Below, one piece after another: positions 14,916-25,603 of a DNA stretch of 60,685 nt (the first letter of the stretch is position 1; every line of letters begins with the position of its first letter). Both the position numbers and the translations under genes were made by a program. A model generated the notes under the pieces. The model saw only the letters and a list, made by a program, of their open reading frames with translations. It had not been told where the DNA came from and did not search any database. Location of the stretch: NCBI GenBank assembly GCA_963557075.1, contig CAUWDA010000010.1, positions 1-60,685 of the forward strand. Direction: 5' to 3'. This DNA is from Flavonifractor sp963557075 (GTDB lineage: Bacteria > Bacillota > Clostridia > Oscillospirales > Oscillospiraceae).

Positions 14916-17900
14916 AAACCCTTCATGGAGGACCGGGCGAGCTGACTTCGGAATCTAAGGAAGATACTCTTGTTTTTGAGGAACCACCGATGAGTGAATC
15001 GGGAATCATACACATTAATTTATCAGAAATTGATCTGTCAAAGCCTATCACTATGAATGTTGGATCATTTACGACTGATTACTATAAGTGGAATGGGAAT
15101 CAATGGAACAAGCATAAAACGGAGCAGTATGGGCTTAAGTATACTTGGCGTTTCAATGATAAGACTCCGCCGCAAATTCTCAGTGTTTCTGCCCCGGAAG
15201 GAACCTACAAACCCGGCGAGATCGTGCCGGTGACGGTCAAGTTTTCCACTATGGTGGATGCTGAAGTCCGCTTTGTGGGGGATGATCAGACATACAGTGC
15301 AGGCAGCAGCAATATCCTGACCTTCCCCTATACGGTGAAGGAGATGGATAGTGGAAGTCTGTCCATCAGCAGCATCACGGCGTGGGATTATAGACTGGAA
15401 GGCGGGTATGCGCAGAGTGGTGCCTACCCTGCCCCGGTGAAAACCGAAAAGAATATCGTCACAGATACCACCACCAGACAGCTTTCGGGCGTCAAGCTGG
15501 AGACTCCCGACCCGGAGAGAGCCATTGAGAGCGTGAGTGCAACACTGGATGAGAGCGATCCCCTCAACCCTGTGCTGAAAGTGGGTATTAAAATCTCCAA
15601 TAATGAAAAATTGACTTCGTGGCTTACGACCAAACAGGTGGACGGGAAACTTTATATCGACCCGGATGTTCTGTCTGTTGCGGCAGACGGCGACGAAGAG
15701 CGATACCCCATCCCTGTGGGAGATACCATCACGGGACAGGTGCTGTCTGTGGAGATCCCGCTGGAGAAAAATCTTGGATCGCAGGAGCGGATTCGCATTG
15801 CCGAGTTGTATCGGGACAACAAGTGGATGATGGGAAAATGCTCCAATGCTGTGACCCAAAACCCGGTGACATTTATTGAGGAACAGGCGCTCTCTGCGTC
15901 CATTGCCATCAAGGCGGCGGGGACGGAGGATGACTACACCTTTGAGAATCCCGATGATCCCGTGATCTATGTCCAGAGCGATATGCCGAGCATCCGGGCA
16001 TCGATCGAGCTGAATGGAACCTTTACATTTGGCGACAAGAACAAGACCGCCGTGGACGGAACGGAGGAAACTGCGGATGCTGATTTCGTCTGGAAATCCA
16101 GCAACCCTGCGGCGGCAGTAATCGACAAGGACGGCAACATCACCCCCACCGGCGTCAGCGGCACGACCGAGATCACCCTCACCGCCCGGAACGGCGGCGT
16201 GGAGGAGAAAGCGGTGACCGTGACGGCGACCTATCAAGTCGAGGGAACTTCCCGGTCGGAGCTGAACTTTGCCGCCGGACTGACGCCCTTCCTCGCCATC
16301 CCCAACAATGCGCTCAACGGAGGGGACGGGCAGAATGTGACGGTCTACTGGTCCAGTAACCTGTGCGACAAGAATGGGGAGACACCCACTGAATTCAAGG
16401 TGGAACTAAAACGGGGCAGCGAACTCGTTGACTTGAACGGCGACGAAGAGGGAACCTGCTTGATCGTTTCCGGTACGGCCAAAAACCCGGCTTCCAGCGT
16501 CACCATTTCCGGAAAGATTCTGGAATATGATTACGGCGGCGGGAACAACACCTTTACGGTGACCGTGTCTGCCCGCTATGGGGAGAAGGATTATACGGCG
16601 ACGGCAACCATTAGTTTGGAGTCCAAGCCCGCCCAGGTCTTTTTGAACAAACTGGAAAACTACTATATTCTGGACACTGTCGGCAGCGTGGACATCGGCT
16701 GGAATGTGAGAAATCTGGACCGGGCCAGCGGCGAAGAGATGAGTGAACTGTTCAAATTCCAGATCACAAAAGGCGGTCAAGAGGTTGCGGCAGTGGACAA
16801 ACTGGAATTGGACAACGGCGCTGCCAGCGGAACGGTTACACTGGATGATCTGGCGTTTAATGCTAATCAGAGCGACCCGTCCAGCTACCGGCAGGTGTAT
16901 ACCGTGACCCTCCAGGCGAAAAACGGCGAGGACAGCACCTGGAGCTACGACTCCTTCCTGTTGTATGTCTATGACGAAGACGCCCTGAAGATCATGGTGG
17001 ACGGAGCATCTGAAAATCGGGTGCAGATGTCCAATATTGCGGAGATCTCTCGGATGAGTCAGGAGCAGATCCTGGCGCTCAAGCGGGATATCTATCTGAA
17101 AAATATCATCTCCGCCAACTACGGCGAGTACGCCTGGACCGAAGTGGCCGACCAGATCATGTGGAAGTCGGAAGACAGCACGGTGGCCTCGGTGAACTAT
17201 CAGCAGGGTACGCTGTATGATAACATTGAGCATTTCTCCTATACTTCGTATCGGCCCACCACTGATCTCGGCCTGTCCGGCCTGTCCGACGGCAGAACGA
17301 CGGTGACGGCCACCCACAAGCTCACCGGCATGGAGGACAGCCTGAATGTCCAGGTGGAAACGCTGAAAGACAAGCTGTATCTTTTCCAGTGCTATCCTCA
17401 GGCCGAGACCACGCTGACCTTTGAAGAGTATACCGATGCGTCGAAAACTGCCAAAAAGCAGGTCACACTGACTTCGGACGAAACCGGCGCGGCGGCATAC
17501 TATGCCCAGTATGGCATTGCCAGCGACGTCTACTGCCAGGCAGAAAAGGACGGCATTCAGTATACGGGTACATTCTACCTCAACCAGCTGAAAACCGGCG
17601 AGGGGGATTGGACCAAACTGGAGCGCTACCCCTGCAACAATCTCCAGCTGCGCCGGGCGGCCTATGCCTACCTCTACCTGAAAAATCCCAACGGCACCCC
17701 CTATACCGGAACAGTCACCGTCCGGGGCGGTGTGTATATTAACGGGGATTACAAAGAAAAGGCATTCTTCACGCTGAACGGTTCTGCCCACCCGACGACC
17801 CCGGGCGATCAGGACACTACCGTTTCCCTGGGCAGCGACGGCAAACTGACCGTGCTCATGGATCAGAGCCAGTGGGGTGCGCCTGTAAAGCCGGGAGACA

Positions 17901-20900
17901 GGGTGGAATATGTCTTCCAGATCGAGACGGACAACAGCAAGTATTACCCCATTCTCTACACCATCAACGCCACCGTAAATGAGGAGGCTTTTGTCAGTAA
18001 TGGCGAGGCCGTGGTCCCCTTCCGGGAAAATACGGAAAGCGGGAAACACCCCTTCATCGTGGCCCAGTCGGCATATTACAGCGGCTTTGCTCAGGCCACC
18101 TCTGTGCTGGGCAGCACGGACCAGATCGGGCCAAGCTCCAGCTTGCCGGAGGCCAATCTGACCACGCTGGTCATGTGGTGGGACGAGGAGGCTGCGCAGA
18201 GTTCTGCCGCTGGGGCCCCCAACACGCTCCAGCTCTATACAGACGGCTCCCGCATCCCCATTGCCGATGGGGAGGGTGAGTACAAGTGCTCCAACGATGG
18301 CTATCCCTTCTCCAAATATCAGATCACCGACTACACCGTGAAGTTCAATGAACAGACATTGAAGGACGTGGTGGGGAAAGGCGAGACTGCGGGCCTGCTT
18401 CTGGAATATTACTGGGACGGCAAGACCGTGACCCGGCAGGAAAGCCTCCCCTTCCGCCTGTGCAATATGATCGGAGTGCCTAAACCGGAAGAAGCGGAGG
18501 AACTGGAGAGCCAGATCGGGGAGATCGGCAACATGATGGGCACGACCGCAAAGGATGCCAAGAAAGACTTTAAGGACGAGTTTGTCAACATCGCCCTCAA
18601 TCTGGTGGCCAGCGACTCCTACACGGAGCGCCAGGGGAGTATGTTCTCCCTCCGCATTGCCCCCACCAATGACCCCACCAAGTTCCTGGGACTGATGGAG
18701 GCCAATCTGGGCAATATGTCCGACAAGGATCAGGTCACCGGCGTGTATGCCGGGGCGGACACCAGCGGAAAGAGCGACCTTGACTATACGCCCGGTTTAA
18801 GCGAGCTGCTGACCCTGACCGGAGAGAAAAATATCTATAACTATCTCCTGGATGACGCCAACAAGGTTCTCAAGCGGCAGGGCGTGCGGAACATGAACTT
18901 CGATGTGGGCGGATACTATGAGACCCTGATCTACTACGATGATATCGAGATGCGGTGGAGAGCAACGATCCTCTCTGGCGGATTCAACGCCGGCGGCGGT
19001 CTGTCCTACACCTGGAACTGGAACACCGTGGTGGGGATCGTGCCCTTTACGGCCAGCCTCTCTGTGGGCGGTACAGCTGAGGTCTCCATGGACGCACTGA
19101 CCGTGGAATACCACAATAAAGCGGAGAATTACAACGGTCTCGCCAGTGACTTCCTCACGCAGCTGCGCATCTATCTGTATCTGCGCTTCTTTGCCGGCGT
19201 AGGCTTTGACTATTCCGTTGTGGCCTTTAAGCTGGGCTTGTACGGCCAGATCAACATCGATATGCGCTTCCAGTGGCTCAATCGCCCCTATATAAAGAAA
19301 GGCGAAGTATACAATGTGGCCGATGGCGGAAACGACCCTGTTTTGGATGGCCAGCACTTCGCCATCGACGGGCAGATCGGCCTGGAATTTTTGGTGAAGG
19401 TCCTGTTCATCAGCTACGAAAAGATCCTGTACTCCTACAGCTTCAATCTACTGAATGAGGCAACAGGAAAATTGGATACGATCCAGGAAAACTGGGCTGC
19501 AAACAAGGCCGTCCACAAGGGTATGATCGACTCCCTGCTGAAAAATGGCGGGATGTCGGTGCAGAATGTGGGCGGACAGCAGATGCTCTCCCTCAACCTG
19601 GCTCCCACGCTGGAGGACCGGAGCTACCTGGAGGACGAGGACTTTTCCCGCCAGTGGGGCGAGGGTTTCTCCCTGTTCGCGCTGGATGAGGATAACGGCC
19701 TTGCCAATCTGGAGAGCAGCACCTATCCCTATGCCAACCCGGTGGTCTCCGACGACGGCCAGCTGGTGACCTACCTCACGGATCAGTGGGATACCGACGC
19801 AAAAGCGACCCGTGTGGCCTATGGAGTCAAGCGCGGAAGTTCCTACCAGAAGGGCGATATCATTGCTGACGCTGGCTACGGCGACAGCCAAGTGGTCCTG
19901 TCCGGAACAGAGGATTTCGCGGTCAGCGCCTGGACCCGGCAGATGGTGGACATCAACAAGGACAGCGGCGCAGTTCTGACCCCCGAGGACCAGATGATGA
20001 TGACCAACGGCACCGAGGTTTATGCCGCTGTGTACGATGGAAGAGACTGGTCCAGTACCCGTCTGAGCGAAAATTCTGCCCCCGACCTGGCTCCTGTGGT
20101 GGCGGCCAGCGGCGGCAAGGCCCTTGTGGCCTGGCGCTCTGTGGCCTCCAGCAGTGCGGACAACCTGGTCAGCTTTGACCAGAAGGACACCATCGCGTTC
20201 AAGATTTGGAATGGAACTGGCTGGAGTGAGCAACCTGTCACCCTGTATAACGGCACCTCCGGTGCGGTGAAGGGCCTGACAGCTGAGATCCTGTCTAATG
20301 GCAGTGCTGCCGCCGTGGCCTATACGCTGGACACCGACGGCGATGAGGAGAGCATTGAAGACCGGGAGATCATCTACGCGGTGGTCGATCTGGAAAGCGG
20401 TGAGGTCGTCCGCACCGTGCGGGCCACCAACGACGGCTATCTGGACGAAAATCCCCAGCTGGCGGCGGTGACCTTCCCTGGAGATGATCAGGAGCGTTTC
20501 GTTCTGGCCTGGTACACCGAGCAGGCCGTGGCACAGGACAGCGCAGAGGTGCTGGACGGCGGCGAGGAGAGCTCCAAGAAGGAAACGATTGCCGACATCC
20601 GCCTGCTGGACTTTGACGCCAGCGGCAGCCCCATGCAGGGCCTGCCCGACTCCATCAGCCAGGTGGCGGACGGATATGATGTGGCGATCACCCCCAACTT
20701 CCGCTTTACCAAGAATGCAGATACCATCAGCGACCTGTCCATCCTGTGGGTGGAGCGGGCCGAGGGGACGCTGAAGGCCGTCAGCGAGGCCACACGTTCT
20801 TCAACCGAGTCCGGCGACCTGTCTGCACTGAAAACGGAGCGGGATGTGCTCAAGGGCATCAAGTTCTACACCTACGGCCAGAACGATGAGATGATCCGCT

Positions 20901-23900
20901 TCACCGGCGCTGTGGATGTGGCCGAGATGGAGGACAGCACCCTCATTGACCACTTTGACGCCTATGTAAGCGACCCAGAGAACAACGAGATCAAGGCAGT
21001 CATTCTGGGCACCACCTATGGTAAGGACGGCGCCACCGAGACCCGGATCGTGACCCTGGCAGACCCGGAGGGCACTCAGGCACAGGTCACCGTGCCCAAG
21101 CGCACCAGTGCCATGTATACCGCCACCGAGACCTATGCGGATAAAATCGCAGTCCCCGCGGTGCTGGCCGACTATGCGACCGTGAAGCTGGGCAGCAAGA
21201 CCCAGATCCTCTTCACCATCGAAAACCGGGGCATCCACGCCATTGAGCAGTTGGACATCAATGTGGGCAATACTCCGACCACCTACAAAGACCTGAACCT
21301 GCTCCCCGGCGATACCATCCAGCTCTACGGCGATTATCAGGTGCCGGGGGACAGGGTCGTCGATCCCACCTACACGGTGACAGCGACCTTTGACAGCGAG
21401 ATCGGCGCATCCGGCGAGGCTAAGACACGAACCGGCGGCTTCTTCGGCGGCGAGGATCTGAATCAGGCAACTGGAACGATCTATCTGGACCGTCCGGATA
21501 TTGAGGTCACCAACGCAGAGATCGTCAAGGAAGAAGACGGCCAGCGTGTGATCCAGATCAAACTGAACAACGCCTCTGCTGCCGCTTTGGCGGGATCTGA
21601 TCGCACCGTGCGTCTGAACTTCTACACCGATGCCACCTACGAAAAGGCAATGCTCGGTATGGACGATGTGGTGATTGCCGATCGAACCGACCTGGATATG
21701 ATCGACAACGGCGGATACAGTACGCAGGTGGCATTTGAGATTGCGAACTATCTGGAGGAAGTCAATCAGGACATTGAAGCGGATAAGAAACTGACGGAGC
21801 TTCCGGCCAACGGAGTCCCCATCTACATCAAGGCAGAGATCCTACAGCCGAAGGAAAGCAAGTCCTCTGAGATGGTTCCGGCACCGGAACCCATGACCAG
21901 CAATAACTTCGGCAACGTCACGGCCGAGAACCTGGCGGTGCGTACCGGCAAGGACGCCGTCATCACCAGCACCCTGTCCAGCGACGGGAGCAGCACCACA
22001 GTTGCAGTCACCGTACAGAACACCCGCTACGCACAGACAACCACCGGAAACATCATCGTCACGCTTCTGGATGCGGATGGCAAGGTGCTGGGGCAGCAGC
22101 AGAGCTACACCGGGGCGGTGGACAATAATGGCCTGCTGACGCTGGGAAGCGAGGAAAAATGCACCAAGGAATTCGTCTTTGATGGACTGCAGGGGGCCTC
22201 GGTGCAGGTCACCTATTCCGATTTGATCCTGCATGTCCCCAGCGAGGAGTTGGTCAGCCTGACCTTCTCCAACATCCAGGGCATCACTCTGGACAGCTTT
22301 GTGCTCAATGCGAATACCGGAAACTACGAGGCTACCGTCGTAACAGATGACCTCACGGCCACGACTGTTATGGCCAGTGCCAAGTCGGCCACGGCAGTCA
22401 TTGCGGTAACTACAGATATTGTGCAGATTTTCGATGAGCAGTCCGGCAGTAATGCTGTAAGCCGCACAGTAACGCTCCAGCCCGGCCAGGTGAATACCAT
22501 TACCGTTACAGTCACAGACGGCGAAAAAACGAGAACCTATGTCCTCACCGTTCAGAACAACGGCGAACCGGTGATCGATCAACCCACCGGCACCCCTGGC
22601 GAAAACCCGGACTTCAGTGCCTCGGTGGTGTATAATGGTAAGGAGAATGCCACCATTACCCTGACCGCTGCGGCTAAGCCGGCACCGGACTCCTATCAAC
22701 TGAGCTACCAGTGGTATCAGTGTGATGTCGAGGGGAAGAACCTTGCGGAACTGGATCAAGCGGCCGGGTTCACAGGAACAAATACATCAGAGCTGACCGT
22801 GCCCAACACCATTGATGCTGGGGTCCACTATTACAGATGTAGGGTATCCCGTCCTCTGGTCGGAGGCGGTACAAAGGAGTATTGGAGTTCTGTGGCCTCG
22901 GTGGAGATCACCAAGGCAGCGGGAAACAGCGTGGATGCTTCCAATAGCCGTGTCGTCGTGGATTATGATGGGCAAGAGCACACCATCAATCTCCCGACAG
23001 CAGAAAAAACCGGCTCTACCCTGCTCTATACCACAACACCTGAGAAACCTGACAGCTGGAGTACGGAGCGCCCCGCATTTGTAAATGTCGGTGTCCATAC
23101 CGTCTGGATCAAGGCCACCCACAAAAACTATCAGGATACTCAGCCCGTGACAGCGGATGTGCTGATCCAGGGAACGCCCGAGGTCAGTGCGCCGACTGTG
23201 CAGATCGACAGCCAGTTCGGTTCTAACGTGGTCTACGGCAAGGAAGGCAGCGCCACCATTACCGTGGAAGGCACCAAGAATCCCCCGGACGCCACTTATG
23301 AACTGGCGTACCAGTGGTACACCTGCGATGCACAGGGATCGGAAGACAGCCGGAAGAAGATGGAGGGTGAGAACAAAAATACACTGAAGATCCCCAGCAC
23401 TACCCCCGCCGGCACACACTACTACATCTGCGAGGTGAGCCGGACTCTGGTGGACGGAAGCAAAACGGAGTCTGTATGGAGCACGGTGGCTTCTGTGACC
23501 ATCGATAAGTCTGATGCAAATGCAGTCAGGGTCGAAGGACAGACTGTGACCTTCGATAACACGGGACACGGCCTGAATAGCGTCGCAGCCACACAGGAGG
23601 GATCGACCATCTGGTACTCTACGGATGCCGGAGAGAACTGGAGCAAAACCGCTCCCAAGTTTACTGCTGTGGGCACACATCAGATCTGGGTCAAGGCTAC
23701 CCATGCCAACTATCTGGATACAGAAGTGGCTGTGGGAACCGTGATCATCCAGGCGGATGTGAACACGCAGTTTAAGCTGGAAGCCCAGACTGTGGCGGAG
23801 AAGTTCGACAGTTACCCGGAGACCATCAAGAAGAAGTACGGCAGCGCCGAGAAACTGGAAGCCGCCATGAAAGCGGAAGTCGTCAAACTGGGTGCATCCG

Positions 23901-25024
23901 AGAAGAACACTCAGATCTATGATGTGAAGCTGCTGTTCAGTCTGGACGGCGGTAAGACCTGGAATGAGGCCACCGCAGATAATTTCCCGGCGGCAGGCGT
24001 CACGGTCAGACTGCCTTATCCGGACGGAACAAATCAGTACGGTTACAATTTTACCCTTCTGCACATGATCACCGATCCGCTGAACACTGGCAAGACGGTG
24101 GGAGCCATTGAGACAATGGACGTCACGTTGGAGAAAGATGGAATCCGCTTTACGACAGATTGTTTGTCCCCCTTCGCCCTGGGTTGGGAGCGTCGTCCCT
24201 CCAGTCCCACCAGATATGCCGTGACGGAGCGTGACACGGAGCATGGTTCCTTCTCCGCAAAGCCTGCCCGGGCCGAGCGTGGCGAAACCGTGACCATCAC
24301 TACCAAGCCGGATGCGGGTTATCAGGTAGCGAGCGTCACTGTTACGACCCAGAGTGGAAAGAAACTCTCGGTGGAGCAGACCGGAACGAACCGCTATACC
24401 TTCAAAATGCCTGACCGTTCCGTCTATGTGGAGGTCAAGTTTGAAAAGCAGGCCCACTGGACCAATCCCTTTGTGGATGTTTCCGGGGACGCCTGGTACT
24501 ACGACGCGGTGAAGTATGTCAACGAGAACGGCCTCATGGCCGGCACCAGCGCCAATACCTTCGCGCCTGACCTGACCACCACCCGCGGCATGATCGTGAC
24601 GATCCTCTACCGTCTGGAAGGCTCTCCGGACATTGGGTCCGAGATCCTTGGGTATCCCTTCCGGGATGTGGATGCCGATGCCTGGTATGCCACGGCGGTC
24701 TACTGGGCGCGGATGAACGGCATTGTGGCTGGATACAGCAATGAACTGTTCGGTCCCAACGACACCATCACCCGTGAGCAAATGGCTACCATTCTGTATC
24801 GCTATGCCCGGTATAAGGGCTGCGATACGACGGCCAAGGCAGATCTGAGCAGATACACCGACGCCGCGCAGGTCGGTCCCTGGGCCGCGGAAGCGATCCG
24901 CTGGGCCAATGCCGAGGGCCTGGTCAACGGCACCAGCGCCACCACGCTGGCCCCCAAGGGCAGTGCTACCCGTGCACAGGTGGCGGTGATCCTGACCCGG
25001 TTCTGCCAGAACAATGCAAAATGA
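14894..25024 (+). CDS. Giant SLH surface protein, probably 5'-truncated
   Basis: 3,376 codons. Visible: Ig-like Big_2-type modules (about 335-445 and 740-820), a long middle region with WD/propeller-like repeats (about 1570-1900, DDGQLVTYLTDQWD, KALVAWRSV), and two homologous Ig-plus-MBG-like units (about 2576-2740 and 2770-2950, both with YQWY..C and HYY.C.VSR). An InlB-type repeat lies near 3100, and three SLH repeats (about 3190-3376) should anchor it to cell-wall polysaccharide. It lacks a signal peptide, and no ribosome site precedes ATG 14894, which lies inside the relaxase fragment. The true 5' end was probably lost when the mobile element recombined here. The function is unknown; adhesion or surface structure is a guess. 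Confidence 0.85.
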   Translation: MQGNTVLKTLHGGPGELTSESKEDTLVFEEPPMSESGIIHINLSEIDLSKPITMNVGSFTTDYYKWNGNQWNKHKTEQYGLKYTWRFNDKTPPQILSVSAPEGTYKPGEIVPVTVKFSTMVDAEVRFVGDDQTYSAGSSNILTFPYTVKEMDSGSLSISSITAWDYRLEGGYAQSGAYPAPVKTEKNIVTDTTTRQLSGVKLETPDPERAIESVSATLDESDPLNPVLKVGIKISNNEKLTSWLTTKQVDGKLYIDPDVLSVAADGDEERYPIPVGDTITGQVLSVEIPLEKNLGSQERIRIAELYRDNKWMMGKCSNAVTQNPVTFIEEQALSASIAIKAAGTEDDYTFENPDDPVIYVQSDMPSIRASIELNGTFTFGDKNKTAVDGTEETADADFVWKSSNPAAAVIDKDGNITPTGVSGTTEITLTARNGGVEEKAVTVTATYQVEGTSRSELNFAAGLTPFLAIPNNALNGGDGQNVTVYWSSNLCDKNGETPTEFKVELKRGSELVDLNGDEEGTCLIVSGTAKNPASSVTISGKILEYDYGGGNNTFTVTVSARYGEKDYTATATISLESKPAQVFLNKLENYYILDTVGSVDIGWNVRNLDRASGEEMSELFKFQITKGGQEVAAVDKLELDNGAASGTVTLDDLAFNANQSDPSSYRQVYTVTLQAKNGEDSTWSYDSFLLYVYDEDALKIMVDGASENRVQMSNIAEISRMSQEQILALKRDIYLKNIISANYGEYAWTEVADQIMWKSEDSTVASVNYQQGTLYDNIEHFSYTSYRPTTDLGLSGLSDGRTTVTATHKLTGMEDSLNVQVETLKDKLYLFQCYPQAETTLTFEEYTDASKTAKKQVTLTSDETGAAAYYAQYGIASDVYCQAEKDGIQYTGTFYLNQLKTGEGDWTKLERYPCNNLQLRRAAYAYLYLKNPNGTPYTGTVTVRGGVYINGDYKEKAFFTLNGSAHPTTPGDQDTTVSLGSDGKLTVLMDQSQWGAPVKPGDRVEYVFQIETDNSKYYPILYTINATVNEEAFVSNGEAVVPFRENTESGKHPFIVAQSAYYSGFAQATSVLGSTDQIGPSSSLPEANLTTLVMWWDEEAAQSSAAGAPNTLQLYTDGSRIPIADGEGEYKCSNDGYPFSKYQITDYTVKFNEQTLKDVVGKGETAGLLLEYYWDGKTVTRQESLPFRLCNMIGVPKPEEAEELESQIGEIGNMMGTTAKDAKKDFKDEFVNIALNLVASDSYTERQGSMFSLRIAPTNDPTKFLGLMEANLGNMSDKDQVTGVYAGADTSGKSDLDYTPGLSELLTLTGEKNIYNYLLDDANKVLKRQGVRNMNFDVGGYYETLIYYDDIEMRWRATILSGGFNAGGGLSYTWNWNTVVGIVPFTASLSVGGTAEVSMDALTVEYHNKAENYNGLASDFLTQLRIYLYLRFFAGVGFDYSVVAFKLGLYGQINIDMRFQWLNRPYIKKGEVYNVADGGNDPVLDGQHFAIDGQIGLEFLVKVLFISYEKILYSYSFNLLNEATGKLDTIQENWAANKAVHKGMIDSLLKNGGMSVQNVGGQQMLSLNLAPTLEDRSYLEDEDFSRQWGEGFSLFALDEDNGLANLESSTYPYANPVVSDDGQLVTYLTDQWDTDAKATRVAYGVKRGSSYQKGDIIADAGYGDSQVVLSGTEDFAVSAWTRQMVDINKDSGAVLTPEDQMMMTNGTEVYAAVYDGRDWSSTRLSENSAPDLAPVVAASGGKALVAWRSVASSSADNLVSFDQKDTIAFKIWNGTGWSEQPVTLYNGTSGAVKGLTAEILSNGSAAAVAYTLDTDGDEESIEDREIIYAVVDLESGEVVRTVRATNDGYLDENPQLAAVTFPGDDQERFVLAWYTEQAVAQDSAEVLDGGEESSKKETIADIRLLDFDASGSPMQGLPDSISQVADGYDVAITPNFRFTKNADTISDLSILWVERAEGTLKAVSEATRSSTESGDLSALKTERDVLKGIKFYTYGQNDEMIRFTGAVDVAEMEDSTLIDHFDAYVSDPENNEIKAVILGTTYGKDGATETRIVTLADPEGTQAQVTVPKRTSAMYTATETYADKIAVPAVLADYATVKLGSKTQILFTIENRGIHAIEQLDINVGNTPTTYKDLNLLPGDTIQLYGDYQVPGDRVVDPTYTVTATFDSEIGASGEAKTRTGGFFGGEDLNQATGTIYLDRPDIEVTNAEIVKEEDGQRVIQIKLNNASAAALAGSDRTVRLNFYTDATYEKAMLGMDDVVIADRTDLDMIDNGGYSTQVAFEIANYLEEVNQDIEADKKLTELPANGVPIYIKAEILQPKESKSSEMVPAPEPMTSNNFGNVTAENLAVRTGKDAVITSTLSSDGSSTTVAVTVQNTRYAQTTTGNIIVTLLDADGKVLGQQQSYTGAVDNNGLLTLGSEEKCTKEFVFDGLQGASVQVTYSDLILHVPSEELVSLTFSNIQGITLDSFVLNANTGNYEATVVTDDLTATTVMASAKSATAVIAVTTDIVQIFDEQSGSNAVSRTVTLQPGQVNTITVTVTDGEKTRTYVLTVQNNGEPVIDQPTGTPGENPDFSASVVYNGKENATITLTAAAKPAPDSYQLSYQWYQCDVEGKNLAELDQAAGFTGTNTSELTVPNTIDAGVHYYRCRVSRPLVGGGTKEYWSSVASVEITKAAGNSVDASNSRVVVDYDGQEHTINLPTAEKTGSTLLYTTTPEKPDSWSTERPAFVNVGVHTVWIKATHKNYQDTQPVTADVLIQGTPEVSAPTVQIDSQFGSNVVYGKEGSATITVEGTKNPPDATYELAYQWYTCDAQGSEDSRKKMEGENKNTLKIPSTTPAGTHYYICEVSRTLVDGSKTESVWSTVASVTIDKSDANAVRVEGQTVTFDNTGHGLNSVAATQEGSTIWYSTDAGENWSKTAPKFTAVGTHQIWVKATHANYLDTEVAVGTVIIQADVNTQFKLEAQTVAEKFDSYPETIKKKYGSAEKLEAAMKAEVVKLGASEKNTQIYDVKLLFSLDGGKTWNEATADNFPAAGVTVRLPYPDGTNQYGYNFTLLHMITDPLNTGKTVGAIETMDVTLEKDGIRFTTDCLSPFALGWERRPSSPTRYAVTERDTEHGSFSAKPARAERGETVTITTKPDAGYQVASVTVTTQSGKKLSVEQTGTNRYTFKMPDRSVYVEVKFEKQAHWTNPFVDVSGDAWYYDAVKYVNENGLMAGTSANTFAPDLTTTRGMIVTILYRLEGSPDIGSEILGYPFRDVDADAWYATAVYWARMNGIVAGYSNELFGPNDTITREQMATILYRYARYKGCDTTAKADLSRYTDAAQVGPWAAEAIRWANAEGLVNGTSATTLAPKGSATRAQVAVILTRFCQNNAK

Positions 25025-25144
25025 GTTGTGCGCACATTTGCATAAAGCCTTTCTCCCGTCCTGCTTGAGATGCTCTTTTTGTTTTAACATGGGAGCGGCC
25101 TGTTTTGGCGGTTAGAGAACGCACCCCCCAGAATTATGCAAGAA

Positions 25145-25201
25145 AAATAGGAACAGCCTCGGACCACAATGAAAGGGTTCGAGGCTGTTCCTATTTCATT
25201 T
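25145..25201 (+). terminator. Terminator downstream of the giant SLH gene
   Basis: Perfect 17-bp stem AAATAGGAACAGCCTCG / CGAGGCTGTTCCTATTT (25145-25161 with 25180-25196), followed by a T-rich tail. Between 25200 and 25520 no convincing gene was found on either strand. Confidence 0.7.
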
Positions 25202-25519
25202 TCTGAATGTTATACAGCGGATTCTCGCAAGCGGTTTGATCTGTTTTTTCAAGATGTCCTTATGAGGAGCTGCCGTTTCGTCATGCCTCTCCTTTTTGCT
25301 TCCCGGCGGTGAACTGGGGATGCGTGAAAACGGCACAGGAAAGGATATCCCATGGTGAGAAAGAGAAGTACGGCCCGCCTGTCCGCCGGAGCCCTGCGCT
25401 ACTGACAGAGTAGCTTTGCCGATTCCCATATCGATTTGTCCTCTGCATCTCGTCCGTGACACGGGCGTAGATATTTAGGGATATGAAGTGTCTCTACAGG
25501 TGTACTACTGGTGCAGAAC

Positions 25520-25570
25520 AGATAAAAACAGCCACAAGTCATCGAAAGTGACTTGTGGCTGTTTTCATCT
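25520..25570 (-). terminator. Terminator of the Crp/Fnr-type regulator gene
   Basis: Perfect 17-bp stem AAAACAGCCACAAGTCA / TGACTTGTGGCTGTTTT (25525-25541 with 25549-25565), with TTTTTATC on the minus strand. It lies about 40 bp beyond the stop codon. Confidence 0.85.
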
Positions 25571-25603
25571 GCTTGAGGTTACGTTTTGACCGTTGAATGC
25601 ATA

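Noticed and set aside
22620..23520. Repeated Ig/MBG units considered as a DNA repeat
   Set aside because: Similarity is at protein level only; the DNA has diverged, so these are old domain duplications and not a repeat element.
25196..25462. 88-codon minus frame between the SLH and Crp genes; an AAGGAGAGG-ATG inside it opens only 11 codons
   Set aside because: No family resemblance; the ATG with the ribosome site is in another frame and stops at once.
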